Below the pieces are notes generated by a model that did no database searches, had not been told where the DNA came from, and saw only the letters and a program-made list of their open reading frames with translations. 62,079 nucleotides of DNA from Nemertoderma westbladi. Taxonomy: Eukaryota > Xenacoelomorpha > Nemertodermatida > Nemertodermatidae. Position numbers and translations under genes: made by a program. The DNA lies in contig JAUCBJ010003609.1 of assembly GCA_032718475.1 (NCBI GenBank), positions 1-62,079 on the forward strand, given 5' to 3'. Positions within the stretch are counted from its first letter, which is position 1. Each line of letters starts with the position of its first letter. Below are positions 1 to 13,400 of the stretch, one piece after another.

Positions 1-3000
1 TTTGCTTCGTGATTATATGGGGAGGATGGGTCATGATGAATACCCCACTCTTTGCAGAAATTTCCGAAGTCGGTCCTGAACTGCGGTCCCCCGTCCGTGG
101 TAGCTCGAATTGGCACACCCATATATGCGAGCCAAATGCGAAATTTCTTGAGAACTGTGAATGTGTCAACTCCACCGTGTCCACAATCAAACACATCGAT
201 CCACCCTGAATATTTATCGACTATGACGAGAAATGATTTGGCGGCGTAGCTAAACAAATCTGCAGCTATTGCTTCACCTGAGCGGCTGGCTTTGTTATCT
301 GACATTAGGGGTTCTTTGTGGTTACTGTATTTATTCAATTCGCAATCGTTGCAGCTGGCGACCATTGTTGTGACATCGTTTGTAATTCCAGGCCAAAAAA
401 CACATTGCCTAGCTCTCCTGAGTGTCCGATCTCTGCCCTGATGGGCTGCGTGTAATCCGAGTAATATGTCTTTTCTCATGGTTTCTGGTATGACTATACG
501 TTCTTCACCATACATGACAATGCCGTCGAATGCAGAAAGTGCATTACGATAAATCCAATATGGGCGACAATTAATAGAAACGAGGTGTTTATTTTGAGGA
601 AACCCATTTGTTACAATTTTCAATAATTCGCAGTATGTGGCATCACCTGCAGCACTCTTCTTTACCTTTTGCCACGCCATATCGATGGTGTTTATTTTTA
701 TTGAGTTATTGCTGATCTGACTTTTGGTTTCCGCTCTATTGTCAGCAGGGTCGGTAGCTAGTATTGCGTTAATTTTTGCTGACGAGTTGCCGACAACCGT
801 GTTCACCATTTCTTCGATGTCGTCAGTATCCAAGTAGTCATCATCAATAGTTGGGTGTACAACGGGATGTCTGGACAGAACATCTACTACTGTATGCGCT
901 ATCCCCTGCCTCCAGATTGCTCTCGGTCGGAAGTTAGCTAATTTCTCTTTGAGACGAATTATTCTAGGCGTTTTAATTTGGTCTAAAGTTTTACCGTTTA
1001 TAATAGCAACTAATGGTTTATGGTCTACTACTAAGTCGAATGTAGTGCCTTGAAGGAACATTTTACATTTGTGTATTGCCCACACGACACCGAGTAGTTC
1101 CACTTCAGTGGCTGAATATCGGGTTTCTGTTGTAGTTAGTGTCCTTGATCCGCATTGTAAGAGCTTCCACTTGTCGCCCCCCTCTTCTTGCCACAAAGCG
1201 AATCCTAATCCTTTAGTTTGGGCGGCGTCAGTTTCTAAACGCAATGATGCTCCTGGGCGATAATTAGTAAGAACCCTTGGTGATACGAGAATATTAATTA
1301 TAGATTTGAATGCGTTTTTTTGATCTGCTTCCCACACAAATGGTGTTTTAGTAGATGTCAATGCTGTTAGTGGCTGTGCTAATTCGGCTAATTCAGTGGT
1401 AAATGAAGCAAACTGCTGTATTAGACCGCAGAATGACCTTACATCTGTTGATGACTTTGGTTCTGGGAATCTGCGGAGCGCATATGTAAGTGATGGGTTT
1501 ACTGTGTACCCGTCTCCATTGATTAGGAAACCACACCATTCGACCTGTGGTTCTCCGTATACAAATTTCCGTTTGTTAAGGGTAATTCCTGTTTCCTTAA
1601 GGCGTTTCAATATAGAACGGACGTGTTGTTCATGATCTGATTCATTTGAGTCATATATGATAATATCTTCCACAACCTTTTTAATGTTATCCATACCATC
1701 TAAGGCATCATCACCTCTAGAATCATGTTCGTCCCCTGCGCTTGATAGGCCCATTGGGTTCCGTAGATATTGGTATCTTCCCCATGGGGTGAGGAAGGTT
1801 GTTAAGGCGCTGGCTTCTTTCGTTAGGGCAACTTGCCAATACCCGTGGCGGGAGTCCATTGTTGTAAAAATTTTCATCCCACCAGGTATCTTGGCTACCT
1901 CTTCGCTCGGAGTTCTGGTTGGGTGTACTGGGCGTTTTACATATCTATTTAGAGCAGTTAGGTCGACTGTTATTCGGGGCTCAGTGGAATTCTTTTTTGC
2001 CACCACAACCATTGGATGTATCCAGTCAGTAGTTTCAGTTATGGGTACTTTTCTAACTATACCATCCAGCTCCATCTTTTCTAGTTTATTCTTTACCTGC
2101 TTTTCCCAATGTATGGGGATACTATATGGCTTGAACTTTTTAGTTGGGATTGCGCCCTCCTCTAGCTTGATGTCCATGGGTGGTCCTACCATTGGTCGTA
2201 GTGGGCCTTCATCTGCGAATACTTCTGGGAATTCGTTAATAAGTCTCTCCTTAGAACAATTTGGTTTGTCCTTACATAGTTGCTTGGCGTGTTTATCTTT
2301 TTCATTCTCGATACAAGTTAATGGTTTGGGTGGTTGTCTTTGTAATGACAACGCCGATATCGCTTCCTTGCAACGTCCATCGCATCTATTATGTGGCCAA
2401 TATTTTGGGATGAGGCCAAGTTCTTCGCAACCTTCAGCGCTTAACAATGGGTAATTAGTAGATTCTAAGACGTGGACAGTTGTGTTGTATTCCTTATTAT
2501 TCAGTTTAAGTATGAGCTGCACTTTTCCATGTGACTCAAGCTGTTTGCTGTCGGGCCCAAGAAGGATGTCGTCGTCGGGTGTCATCTGTATGCCACCAAC
2601 GGCTTCATTACCACCTAAGTCGGCTAAATCTTGCAAACTAATAGCGTTTCGCTTAGCTCCAGTATCAGCTAACCAGTGCAAGAAGCCATGACGGCTTTTA
2701 TTATTTATATTGCTGGTTTCAAGTTTTATCAGCCGTGAGTCACCATTGTGCACAGAAGATATGGATGAAGTTGTCTTTACATAAATGCTATTAAATTGAT
2801 TGCTGCTTTGAGCGGACCTCCTTTTAGAGTGGCACATCTTAGACAGATGACCTTTGATACCACAATTAAAACATACGATATGTTTAGCTGCGCATTTGTC
2901 TATATCGTGAATGCGACCGCATCTTCCACAGGTGCTGGTGTATTTGCCGTCAACAACATCGCTCCTCCTGTATTGCTGATGTGTCTGTGCTCTTATAAGA

Positions 3001-3089
3001 TGATTTCCCGAGAGCGCATATTTCAATATTGTGGTCAGATCCAAGTGCAAGCATTGTTGAAGTTTTTGGCTTTTCCAATTCGTTGTCAA
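1..3089 (-). CDS. pol: Ty3/Gypsy pol polyprotein (protease, RT, RNase H, integrase), partial at window edge
   Basis: Read on the minus strand, this frame has no stop from 3089 down to base 1 (over 1000 codons) and leaves the window inside integrase. Domains in order: a zinc-binding segment near 2935-2830 with CGRCGR followed by a CCHC knuckle (CFNCGIKGHLSKMC); an aspartic protease active site LADTGA (Asp at 2664-2666); reverse transcriptase with RITVDLTALN (Asp at 1962-1964), the LSSAGDE segment, and the catalytic box reading VVEDIIIYD at about 1676-1650; RNase H beginning LETDAA; an integrase H2C2 zinc finger (HAAHQG...CNDC); and the integrase core with VDKYSGW (Asp at 216-218) and TTDGGPQF (Asp at 93-95). 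The third catalytic acid would lie just beyond base 1. Order RT-RNaseH-integrase is diagnostic of Ty3/Gypsy. The frame overlaps gag by about 140 bases in a different register, so it needs a frameshift to be made. In the RT box the first Asp of the usual DD pair reads Glu. Very confident of family; activity unknown. Confidence 0.95.
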   Translation of the reverse strand, partial: MTTNWKSQKLQQCLHLDLTTILKYALSGNHLIRAQTHQQYRRSDVVDGKYTSTCGRCGRIHDIDKCAAKHIVCFNCGIKGHLSKMCHSKRRSAQSSNQFNSIYVKTTSSISSVHNGDSRLIKLETSNINNKSRHGFLHWLADTGAKRNAISLQDLADLGGNEAVGGIQMTPDDDILLGPDSKQLESHGKVQLILKLNNKEYNTTVHVLESTNYPLLSAEGCEELGLIPKYWPHNRCDGRCKEAISALSLQRQPPKPLTCIENEKDKHAKQLCKDKPNCSKERLINEFPEVFADEGPLRPMVGPPMDIKLEEGAIPTKKFKPYSIPIHWEKQVKNKLEKMELDGIVRKVPITETTDWIHPMVVVAKKNSTEPRITVDLTALNRYVKRPVHPTRTPSEEVAKIPGGMKIFTTMDSRHGYWQVALTKEASALTTFLTPWGRYQYLRNPMGLSSAGDEHDSRGDDALDGMDNIKKVVEDIIIYDSNESDHEQHVRSILKRLKETGITLNKRKFVYGEPQVEWCGFLINGDGYTVNPSLTYALRRFPEPKSSTDVRSFCGLIQQFASFTTELAELAQPLTALTSTKTPFVWEADQKNAFKSIINILVSPRVLTNYRPGASLRLETDAAQTKGLGFALWQEEGGDKWKLLQCGSRTLTTTETRYSATEVELLGVVWAIHKCKMFLQGTTFDLVVDHKPLVAIINGKTLDQIKTPRIIRLKEKLANFRPRAIWRQGIAHTVVDVLSRHPVVHPTIDDDYLDTDDIEEMVNTVVGNSSAKINAILATDPADNRAETKSQISNNSIKINTIDMAWQKVKKSAAGDATYCELLKIVTNGFPQNKHLVSINCRPYWIYRNALSAFDGIVMYGEERIVIPETMRKDILLGLHAAHQGRDRTLRRARQCVFWPGITNDVTTMVASCNDCELNKYSNHKEPLMSDNKASRSGEAIAADLFSYAAKSFLVIVDKYSGWIDVFDCGHGGVDTFTVLKKFRIWLAYMGVPIRATTDGGPQFRTDFGNFCKEWGIHHDPSSPYNHEA

Positions 3090-4029
3090 CTATCTGGCTT
3101 GACTCTAGGGCTTTAGTTAATGTAAGCACATCTGGCATCGTTAACTTTTTCATGGGTGTTTTAAGCACTTCCTGACGGGACTTTGAGTCTCGTAACCCAG
3201 CTACGAATTGTGTCAATAATCGATCATGCCTATGTATGTCGGCATTGTCGCATACTTCTTCAAAATCGCAAGCACGGTCTAGCATTTGAAGTGTCATATA
3301 GTATTGTGTAACATTTTCTCCTGGCTGTTGTTTCCGTTGTACAAAGGCAACACGGTCTAACAGTTCATGGCGTTCACCTCGTAAATATACCCTGAGTAAT
3401 TTGACGATCGTATTTACGTCATCATCTGGTTTTATGTCTATGATGCCCTCGGTCCATAGCTTGGTCCATTCGGGATCTAGCGCAGATCGCAGTGTTCCCC
3501 TTCGTGCATCAAGATCTGAATCATTTAGCCTTGTAGCTGCTGCGAAATCCTTCCAACGTTGGTGCCAATCATCAAAATCAGCTAGCTTGAGGTCTATAGG
3601 TGATCTTAATGATGGTGTCTCCATGCGACGTGGCTTTGCCTTATCGTGTGTTGCTGAAGAGATGTTGGATGTCTCTATGCACATTCTATGTCCCTGTATT
3701 GCTTCCCGCTTTTTTGCAATATTTTTGGCGTAATAGATGGCTGATCTCTGAGCATTAGTAACTGCCTGCTCGGTGGCTACATCTTCGGACTCCTCGAGCT
3801 CCGATATTTCATTGTGACACGATACATATTTCTCGTTAGCGCTCAGAAACATATTTAGTGCACTCTCCAGTGCTTCTAGCTCAACATAGCCGCGGTTATC
3901 TGAGTCAAGAATCTCGAATTCATTGATTTCTGATTTGAGCACGTTTTCCGAACGTGTGCAATTGGCTTTAAAACCTCTTCTACTGGCCTTCAATCTTTTG
4001 ATTGTGGCGTCAACGTCGTACGTGGCCAT
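2950..4029 (-). CDS. gag: Ty3/Gypsy Gag capsid-type protein
   Basis: A 359-residue protein starting at a true ATG (4029-4027) and ending at TGA. It has a charged, helical N-terminal region and a central segment typical of retrotransposon Gag (DFDDWHQRWKDFAAATRL, then a stretch through LLTQFVAGLRDSKSRQEVL). Gag would form the particle that packages element RNA. The CCHC zinc knuckle expected at its C terminus is not in this frame: it sits at the start of the pol frame. The Gag frame ends at 2950 while pol is read one base ahead (+1 relative to Gag). This may be programmed frameshifting or a one-base mutation in this copy. The family call rests on the adjacent pol, its position upstream of pol and the Gag-like motifs. 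No host function is implied. Confidence 0.9.
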   Translation of the reverse strand: MATYDVDATIKRLKASRRGFKANCTRSENVLKSEINEFEILDSDNRGYVELEALESALNMFLSANEKYVSCHNEISELEESEDVATEQAVTNAQRSAIYYAKNIAKKREAIQGHRMCIETSNISSATHDKAKPRRMETPSLRSPIDLKLADFDDWHQRWKDFAAATRLNDSDLDARRGTLRSALDPEWTKLWTEGIIDIKPDDDVNTIVKLLRVYLRGERHELLDRVAFVQRKQQPGENVTQYYMTLQMLDRACDFEEVCDNADIHRHDRLLTQFVAGLRDSKSRQEVLKTPMKKLTMPDVLTLTKALESSQIVDNELEKPKTSTMLALGSDHNIEICALGKSSYKSTDTSAIQEERCC

Positions 4030-4420
4030 ATTTAATATTTTTAATATTAATATAATTTAAAACACTGAATAATCTAATAGCAATAGTTTCTAAATTCTAA
4101 ATTTAGTTACTACACACTGCGCCATAGTATAGTTTGGTTATAATACGTAGTTTATTGTTTTAATCTTAAACATTATTTTTATCTCAACAAAATGACAAAT
4201 ATATTATACGATGTTAAACGTGACACCACCACCAGATAACTCATAATATAATAATTACTGTTTGACCTGATGGTCCATATGAAACGAATCATTAGGAAGA
4301 GTTGGCAATATCCCAGTGATAGTGGGACTAATGAGGAGTGGGGATTATTGCGGTTATTATGTAATTAATAGGGCCTACATTGTACAAGTACATTATATGT
4401 TATATGAGTTAGTTGATACT
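4030..4420 (-). other. Leader / possible 5' LTR remnant of the Gypsy element
   Basis: AT-rich DNA between the gag start and the minisatellite, where the element's leader and 5' LTR should lie. No clear LTR ends can be defined, because no second LTR is in the window for comparison. It may be cut off by the satellite that starts at about 4421. Confidence 0.4.
4115..4124 (-). promoter_or_regulatory. Candidate tRNA primer-binding site
   Basis: On the minus strand this reads TGGCGCAGTG, about 90 bases upstream of gag. Primer-binding sites of LTR elements begin with TGG, the complement of tRNA CCA ends, and TGGCGC starts are common in Gypsy elements. No LTR boundary is visible next to it, so the call is weak. 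Confidence 0.25.
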
Positions 4421-7400
4421 ATACCAGTACACTACCTTGCTACACAACACGTATACCTTGGTACACTACCTTGCTACACAACACGTATACCTTGGTACAC
4501 TACCTTGCTACACAACACGTATACCTTGGAACACTACCTTGCTACACAACACGTATACCTTGGTACACTACCTTGCTACACAAAACGTATACCTTGGTAC
4601 TCTACCTTGCTACACAACACGTATACCTTGGTACACTACCTTGCTACACAACACGTATACCTTGGTACACTACCTTGCTACACAACACGTATACCTTGGT
4701 ACACTACCTTGCTACACAACACGTATACCTTGGTACACTACCTTGCTACACAACACGTATACCTTGGTACACTACCTTGCTACACAAAACGTATACCTTG
4801 GTACACTACCTTGCTACACAACACGTATACCTTGGTACACTACCTTGCTACACAAAACGTATACCTTGGTACACTACCTTGCTACACAACACGTATACCT
4901 TGGTACACTACCTTGCTACACAACACGTATACCTTGGTACACTACCTTGCTACACAACCCGTATACCTGGTTGGTACACTACCTTGCTACACAACACGTA
5001 TACCTTGGTACACTACCTTGCTACACAACACGTATACCTTGGTACACTACCTTGCTAAACAAAACGTATACCTTGGTACACTACCTTGCTACACAACACG
5101 TATACCTTGGTACACTACCTTGCTACACAACACGTATACCTTGGTACACTACCTTGCTACACAACACGTATACCTTGGTACACTACCTTGCTACACAACA
5201 CGTATACCTTGGTACACTACCTTGCTACACAACACCTATACCTTGGTACACTACCTTGCTACACAACACCTATACCTTGGTACACTACCTTGCTACACAA
5301 AACGTATACCTTGGTACACTACCTTGCTACACAACACGTATACCTTGGTACACTACCTTGCTACACAACACCTATACCTTGGTACACTACCTTGCTACAC
5401 AAAATGTATACCTTGGTACACTACCTTGCTACACAACACGTATACCTTGGTACACTACCTTGCTACACAAAACGTATACCTTGGTACACTACCTTGCTAC
5501 ACAACACCTATACCTTGGTACACTACCTCGGTACACTACCTTGCTACACAACACGTATACCTTGGTACACTACCTTGCTACACAACACGTATACCTTGGA
5601 ACACTACCTTGCTACACAACACGTATACCTTGGTACACTACCTTGCTACACAACACCTATACCTTGGTACACTACCTCGGTACACTACCTTGCTACACAA
5701 CACGTATACCTTGGTACACTACCTTGCTACACAACACGTATACCTTGGTACACTACCTTGCTACACAAAACGTATACCTTGGTACACTACCTTGCTACAC
5801 AACACGTATACCTTGGTACACTACCTTGCTACACAACACGTATACCTTGGTACACTACCTTGCTACACAAAACGTATACCTTGGTACACTACCTTGCTAC
5901 ACAAAACGTATACCTTGGTACACTACCTTGCTACACAACACGTATACCTTGGTACACTACCTTGCTACACAACACGTATACCTTGGTACACTACCTTGCT
6001 ACACAACACGTATACCTTGGTACACTACCTTGCTACACAACACGTATACCTTGGTACACTACCTTGCTACACAACACGTATACCTTGGTACACTACCTTG
6101 CTACACAACACGTATACCTTGGTACACAACACGTATACCTTGGTACACTACCTTGCTACACAACACGTATACCTTGGTACACTACCTTGCTACACAACAC
6201 GTATACCTTGGTACACTACCTTGCTACACAACACGTATACCTTGGTACACTACCTTGCTACACAACACGTATACCTTGGTACACTACCTTGCTACACAAC
6301 ACGTATACCTTGGTACACTACCTTGCTACACAACACGTATACCTTGGTACACTACCTTGCTACACAACACGTATACCTTGGTACACTACCTTGCTACACA
6401 ACACGTATACCTTGGTACACTACCTTGCTACACAACACGTATACCTTGGTACACTACCTTGCTACACAACACGTATACCTTGCTACACAACACGTATACC
6501 TTGGTACACTACCTTGCTACACAACACGTATACCTTGGTACACTACCTTGCTACACAACACGTATACCTTGGTACACTACCTTGCTACACAACACGTATA
6601 CCTTGGTACACTACCTTGCTACACAACACGTATACCTTGGTACACTACCTTGCTACACAACACGTATACCTTGGTACACTACCTTGCTACACAACACGTA
6701 TACCTTGGTACACTACCTTGCTACACAACACGTATACCTTGGTACACTACCTTGCTACACAACACGTATACCTTGGTACACTACCTTGCTACACAACACG
6801 TATACCTTGGTACACTACCTTGCTACACAACACGTATACCTTGGTACACTACCTTGCTACACAACACGTATACCTTGGTACACTACCTTGCTACACAACA
6901 CGTATACCTTGGTACACTACCTTGCTACACAACACGTATACCTTGGTACACTACCTTGCTACACAACACGTATACCTTGGTACACTACCTTGCTACACAA
7001 CACGTATACCTTGGTACACTACCTTGCTACACAACACGTATACCTTGGTACACTACCTTGCTACACAACACGTATACCTTGGTACACTACCTTGCTACAC
7101 AAAACGTATACCTTGGTACACTACCTTGCTACACAACACGTATACCTTGGTACACTACCTTGCTACACAACACGTATACCTTGGTACACTACCTTGCTAC
7201 ACAACACGTATACCTTGGTACACTACCTTGCTACACAACACGTATACCTTGGTACACTACCTTGCTACACAACACGTATACCTTGGTACACTACCTTGCT
7301 ACACAACACGTATACCTTGGTACACTACCTTGCTACACAACACGTATACCTTGGTACACTACCTTGCTACACAAAACGTATACCTTGGTACACTACCTTG

Positions 7401-10400
7401 CTACACAACACGTATACCTTGGTACACTACCTTGCTACACAACACCGTATACCTTGGTACACTACCTTGCTACACAACACGTATACCTTGGTACACTACC
7501 TTGCTACACAACACGTATACCTTGGTACACTACCTTGCTACACAACACGTATACCTTGGTACACTACCTTGCTACACAACACGTATACCTTGGTACACTA
7601 CCTTGCTACACAACACGTATACCTTGGTACACTACCTTGCTACACAACACGTATACCTTGGTACACTACCTTGCTACACAACACCTATACCTTGGTACAC
7701 TACCTTGCTACACAAAACGTATACCTTGGTACACTACCTTGCTACACAACACGTATACCTTGGTACACTACCTTGCTACACAACACGTATACCTTGGTAC
7801 ACTACCTTGCTACACAACACGTATACCTTGGTACACTACCTTGCTACACAACACGTATACCTTGGTACACTACCTTGCTACACAAAACGTATACCTTGGT
7901 ACACTACCTTGCTACACAACACCTATACCTTGGTACACTACCTCGGTACACTACCTTGCTACACAACACGTATACCTTGGTACACTACCTTGCTACACAA
8001 CACGTATACCTTGGTACACTACCTTGCTACACAACACGTATACCTTGGTACACTACCTTGCTACACAACACCTATACCTTGGTACACTACCTTGCTACAC
8101 AACACGTATACCTTGGTACACTACCTTGCTACACAACACGTATACCTTGGTACACTACCTTGCTACACAACACGTATACCTTGGTACACTACCTTGCTAC
8201 ACAAAACGTATACCTTGGTACACTACCTTGCTACACAACACGTATACCTTGGAACACTACCTTGCTACACAACACGTATACCTTGGTACACTACCTTGCT
8301 ACACAAAACGTATACCTTGGTACACTACCTTGCTACACAACACGTATACCTTGGTACACTACCTTGCTACACAACACGTATACCTTGGTACACTACCTTG
8401 CTACACAACACGTATACCTTGGTACACTACCTTGCTACACAACACGTATACCTTGCTACACAACACGTATACGTTGGTACACTACCTTGCTACACAACAC
8501 CTATACCTTGGTACACTACCTTGCTACACAACACGTATACCTTGGTACACTACCTTGCTACACAACACGTATACCTTGGTACACTACCTTGCTACACAAC
8601 CCGTATACCTTGGTACACTACCTTGCTACACAACACGTATACCTTGGTACACTACCTTGCTACACAACACGTATACCTTGGTACTCTACCTTGCTACACA
8701 ACACGTATACCTTGGTACACTACCTTGCTACACAACACGTATACCTTGGTACACTCACTACCTTGCTACACAACACGTATACCTTGGTACACTACCTTGC
8801 TACACAACACGTATACCTTGGTACACTACCTTGCTACACAACACGTATACCTTGGTACACTACCTTGCTACACAAAACGTATACCTTGGTACTCTACCTT
8901 GCTACACAACACGTATACCTTGGTACACTACCTTGCTACACAACACGTATACCTTGGTACACTACCTTGCTACACAACACGTATACCTTGGTACACTACC
9001 TTGCTACACAACACGTATACCTTGGTACACTACCTTGCTACACAACACGTATACCTTGGTACACTACCTTGCTACACAAAACGTATACCTTGGTACACTA
9101 CCTTGCTACACAACACGTATACCTTGGTACACTACCTTGCTACACAAAACGTATACCTTGGTACACTACCTTGCTACACAACACGTATACCTTGGTACAC
9201 TACCTTGCTACACAACACGTATACCTTGGTACACTACCTTGCTACACAACCCGTATACCTTGGGACACTACCTTGCTACACAACACGTATACCTTGGTAC
9301 ACTACCTTGCTACACAACACGTATACCTTGGTACACTACCTTGCTAAACAAAACGTATACCTTGGTACACTACCTTGCTACACAACACGTATACCTTGGT
9401 ACACTACCTTGCTACACAACACGTATACGTATACCTTGGTACACTACCTTGCTACACAACACGTATACCTTGGTACACTACCTTGCTACACAACACGTAT
9501 ACCTTGGTACACTACCTTGCTACACAACACCTATACCTTGGTACACTACCTTGCTACACAACACCTATACCTTGGTACACTACCTTGCTACACAAAACGT
9601 ATACCTTGGTACACTACCTTGCTACACAACACGTATACCTTGGTACACTACCTTGCTACACAACACCTATACCTTGGTACACTACCTTGCTACACAAAAT
9701 GTATACCTTGGTACACTACCTTGCTACACAACACGTATACCTTGGTACACTACCTTGCTACACAAAACGTATACCTTGGTACACTACCTTGCTACACAAC
9801 ACCTATACCTTGGTACACTACCTCGGTACACTACCTTGCTACACAACACGTATACTTTGGTACACTACCTTGCTACACAACACGTATACCTTGGAACACT
9901 ACCTTGCTACACAACACGTATACCTTGGTACACTACCTTGCTACACAACACCTATACCTTGGTACACTACCTTGCTACACAACACGTATACCTTGGTACA
10001 CTACCTTGCTACACAACACGTATACCTTGGAACACTACCTTGATACACAACACGTATACCTTGGTACACTACCTTGCTACACAAAACGTATACCTTGGTA
10101 CACTACCTTGCTACACAACACGTATACCTTGGAACACTACCTTGCTACACAACACGTATACCTTGGTACACTACCTTGCTACACAAAACGTATACCTTGG
10201 TACACTACCTTGCTACACAAAACGTATACCTTGGTACACTACCTTGCTACACAACACGTATACCTTGGTACACTACCTTGCTACACAACACGTATACCTT
10301 GGTACACTACCTTGCTACACAACACGTATACCTTGCTACACAACACGTATACGTTGGTACACTACCTTGCTACACAACACCTATACCTTGGTACACTACC

Positions 10401-13400
10401 TTGCTACACAACACGTATACCTTGGTACACTACCTTGCTACACAACACGTATACCTTGGTACACTACCTTGCTACACAACCCGTATACCTTGGTACACTA
10501 CCTTGCTACACAACACGTATACCTTGGTACACTACCTTGCTACACAACACGTATACCTTGGTACTCTACCTTGCTACACAACACGTATACCTTGGTACAC
10601 TACCTTGCTACACAACACGTATACCTTGGTACACTACACTACCTTGCTACACAACACGTATACCTTGGTACACTACCTTGCTACACAACCCGTATACCTT
10701 GGTACACTACCTTGCTACACAACACGTATACCTTGGTACACTACCTTGCTACACAAAACGTATACCTTGGTACTCTACCTTGCTACACAACACGTATACC
10801 TTGGTACACTACCTTGCTACACAACACGTATACCTTGGTACACTACCTTGCTACACAACACGTATACCTTGGTACACTACCTTGCTACACAACACGTATA
10901 CCTTGGTACACTACCTTGCTACACAACACGTATACCTTGGTACACTACCTTGCTACACAAAACGTATACCTTGGTACACTACCTTGCTACACAACACGTA
11001 TACCTTGGTACACTACCTTGCTACACAAAACTTATACCTTGGTACACTACCTTGCTACACAACACGTATACCTTGGTACACTACCTTGCTACACAACACG
11101 TATACCTTGGTACACTACCTTGCTACACAACCCGTATACCTTGGGACACTACCTTGCTACACAACACGTATACCTTGGTACACTACCTTGCTACACAACA
11201 CGTATACCTTGGTACACTACCTTGCTAAACAAAACGTATACCTTGGTACACTACCTTGCTACACAACACGTATACCTTGGTACACTACCTTGCTACACAA
11301 CACGTATACGTATACCTTGGTACACTACCTTGCTACACAACACGTATACCTTGGTACACTACCTTGCTACACAACACGTATACCTTGGTACACTACCTTG
11401 CTACACAACACCTATACCTTGGTACACTACCTTGCTACACAACACCTATACCTTGGTACACTACCTTGCTACACAAAACGTATACCTTGGTACACTACCT
11501 TGCTACACAACACGTATACCTTGGTACACTACCTTGCTACACAACACCTATACCTTGGTACACTACCTTGCTACACAAAATGTATACCTTGGTACACTAC
11601 CTTGCTACACAACACGTATACCTTGGTACACTACCTTGCTACACAAAACGTATACCTTGGTACACTACCTTGCTACACAACACCTATACCTTGGTACACT
11701 ACCTCGGTACACTACCTTGCTACACAACACGTATACTTTGGTACACTACCTTGCTACACAACACGTATACCTTGGAACACTACCTTGCTACACAACACGT
11801 ATACCTTGGTACATTACCTTGCTACACAACACCTATACCTTGGTACACTACCTCGGTACACTACCTTGCTACACAACACGTATACCTTGGTACACTACCT
11901 TGCTACACAACACGTATACCTTGGAACACTACCTTGATACACAACACGTATACCTTGGTACACTACCTTGCTACACAAAACGTATACCTTGGTACACTAC
12001 CTTGCTACACAACACGTATACCTTGGAACACTACCTTGCTACACAACACGTATACCTTGGTACACTACCTTGCTACACAAAACGTATACCTTGGTACACT
12101 ACCTTGCTACACAAAACGTATACCTTGGTACACTACCTTGCTACACAACACGTATACCTTGGTACACTACCTTGCTACACAACACGTATACCTTGGTACA
12201 CTACCTTGCTACACAACACGTATACCTTGCTACACAACACGTATACGTTGGTACACTACCTTGCTACACAACACCTATACCTTGGTACACTACCTTGCTA
12301 CACAACACGTATACCTTGGTACACTACCTTGCTACACAACACGTATACCTTGGTACACTACCTTGCTACACAACCCGTATACCTTGGTACACTACCTTGC
12401 TACACAACACGTATACCTTGGTACACTACCTTGCTACACAACACGTATACCTTGGTACTCTACCTTGCTACACAACACGTATACCTTGGTACACTACCTT
12501 GCTACACAACACGTATACCTTGGTACACTACACTACCTTGCTACACAACACGTATACCTTGGTACACTACCTTGCTACACAACCCGTATACCTTGGTACA
12601 CTACCTTGCTACACAACACGTATACCTTGGTACACTACCTTGCTACACAAAACGTATACCTTGGTACTCTACCTTGCTACACAACACGTATACCTTGGTA
12701 CACTACCTTGCTACACAACACGTATACCTTGGTACACTACCTTGCTACACAACACGTATACCTTGGTACACTACCTTGCTACACAACACGTATACCTTGG
12801 TACACTACCTTGCTACACAACACGTATACCTTGGTACACTACCTTGCTACACAAAACGTATACCTTGGTACACTACCTTGCTACACAACACGTATACCTT
12901 GGTACACTACCTTGCTACACAAAACTTATACCTTGGTACACTACCTTGCTACACAACACGTATACCTTGGTACACTACCTTGCTACACAACACGTATACC
13001 TTGGTACACTACCTTGCTACACAACCCGTATACCTTGGGACACTACCTTGCTACACAACACGTATACCTTGGTACACTACCTTGCTACACAACACGTATA
13101 CCTTGGTACACTACCTTGCTAAACAAAACGTATACCTTGGTACACTACCTTGCTACACAACACGTATACCTTGGTACACTACCTTGCTACACAACACGTA
13201 TACGTATACCTTGGTACACTACCTTGCTACACAACACGTATACCTTGGTACACTACCTTGCTACACAACACGTATACCTTGGTACACTACCTTGCTACAC
13301 AACACCTATACCTTGGTACACTACCTTGCTACACAACACCTATACCTTGGTACACTACCTTGCTACACAAAACGTATACCTTGGTACACTACCTTGCTAC

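Noticed and set aside
1657-2454. 265-codon plus-strand frame at the left edge
   Set aside because: It is antisense to the clear pol reading frame, which carries all conserved motifs.
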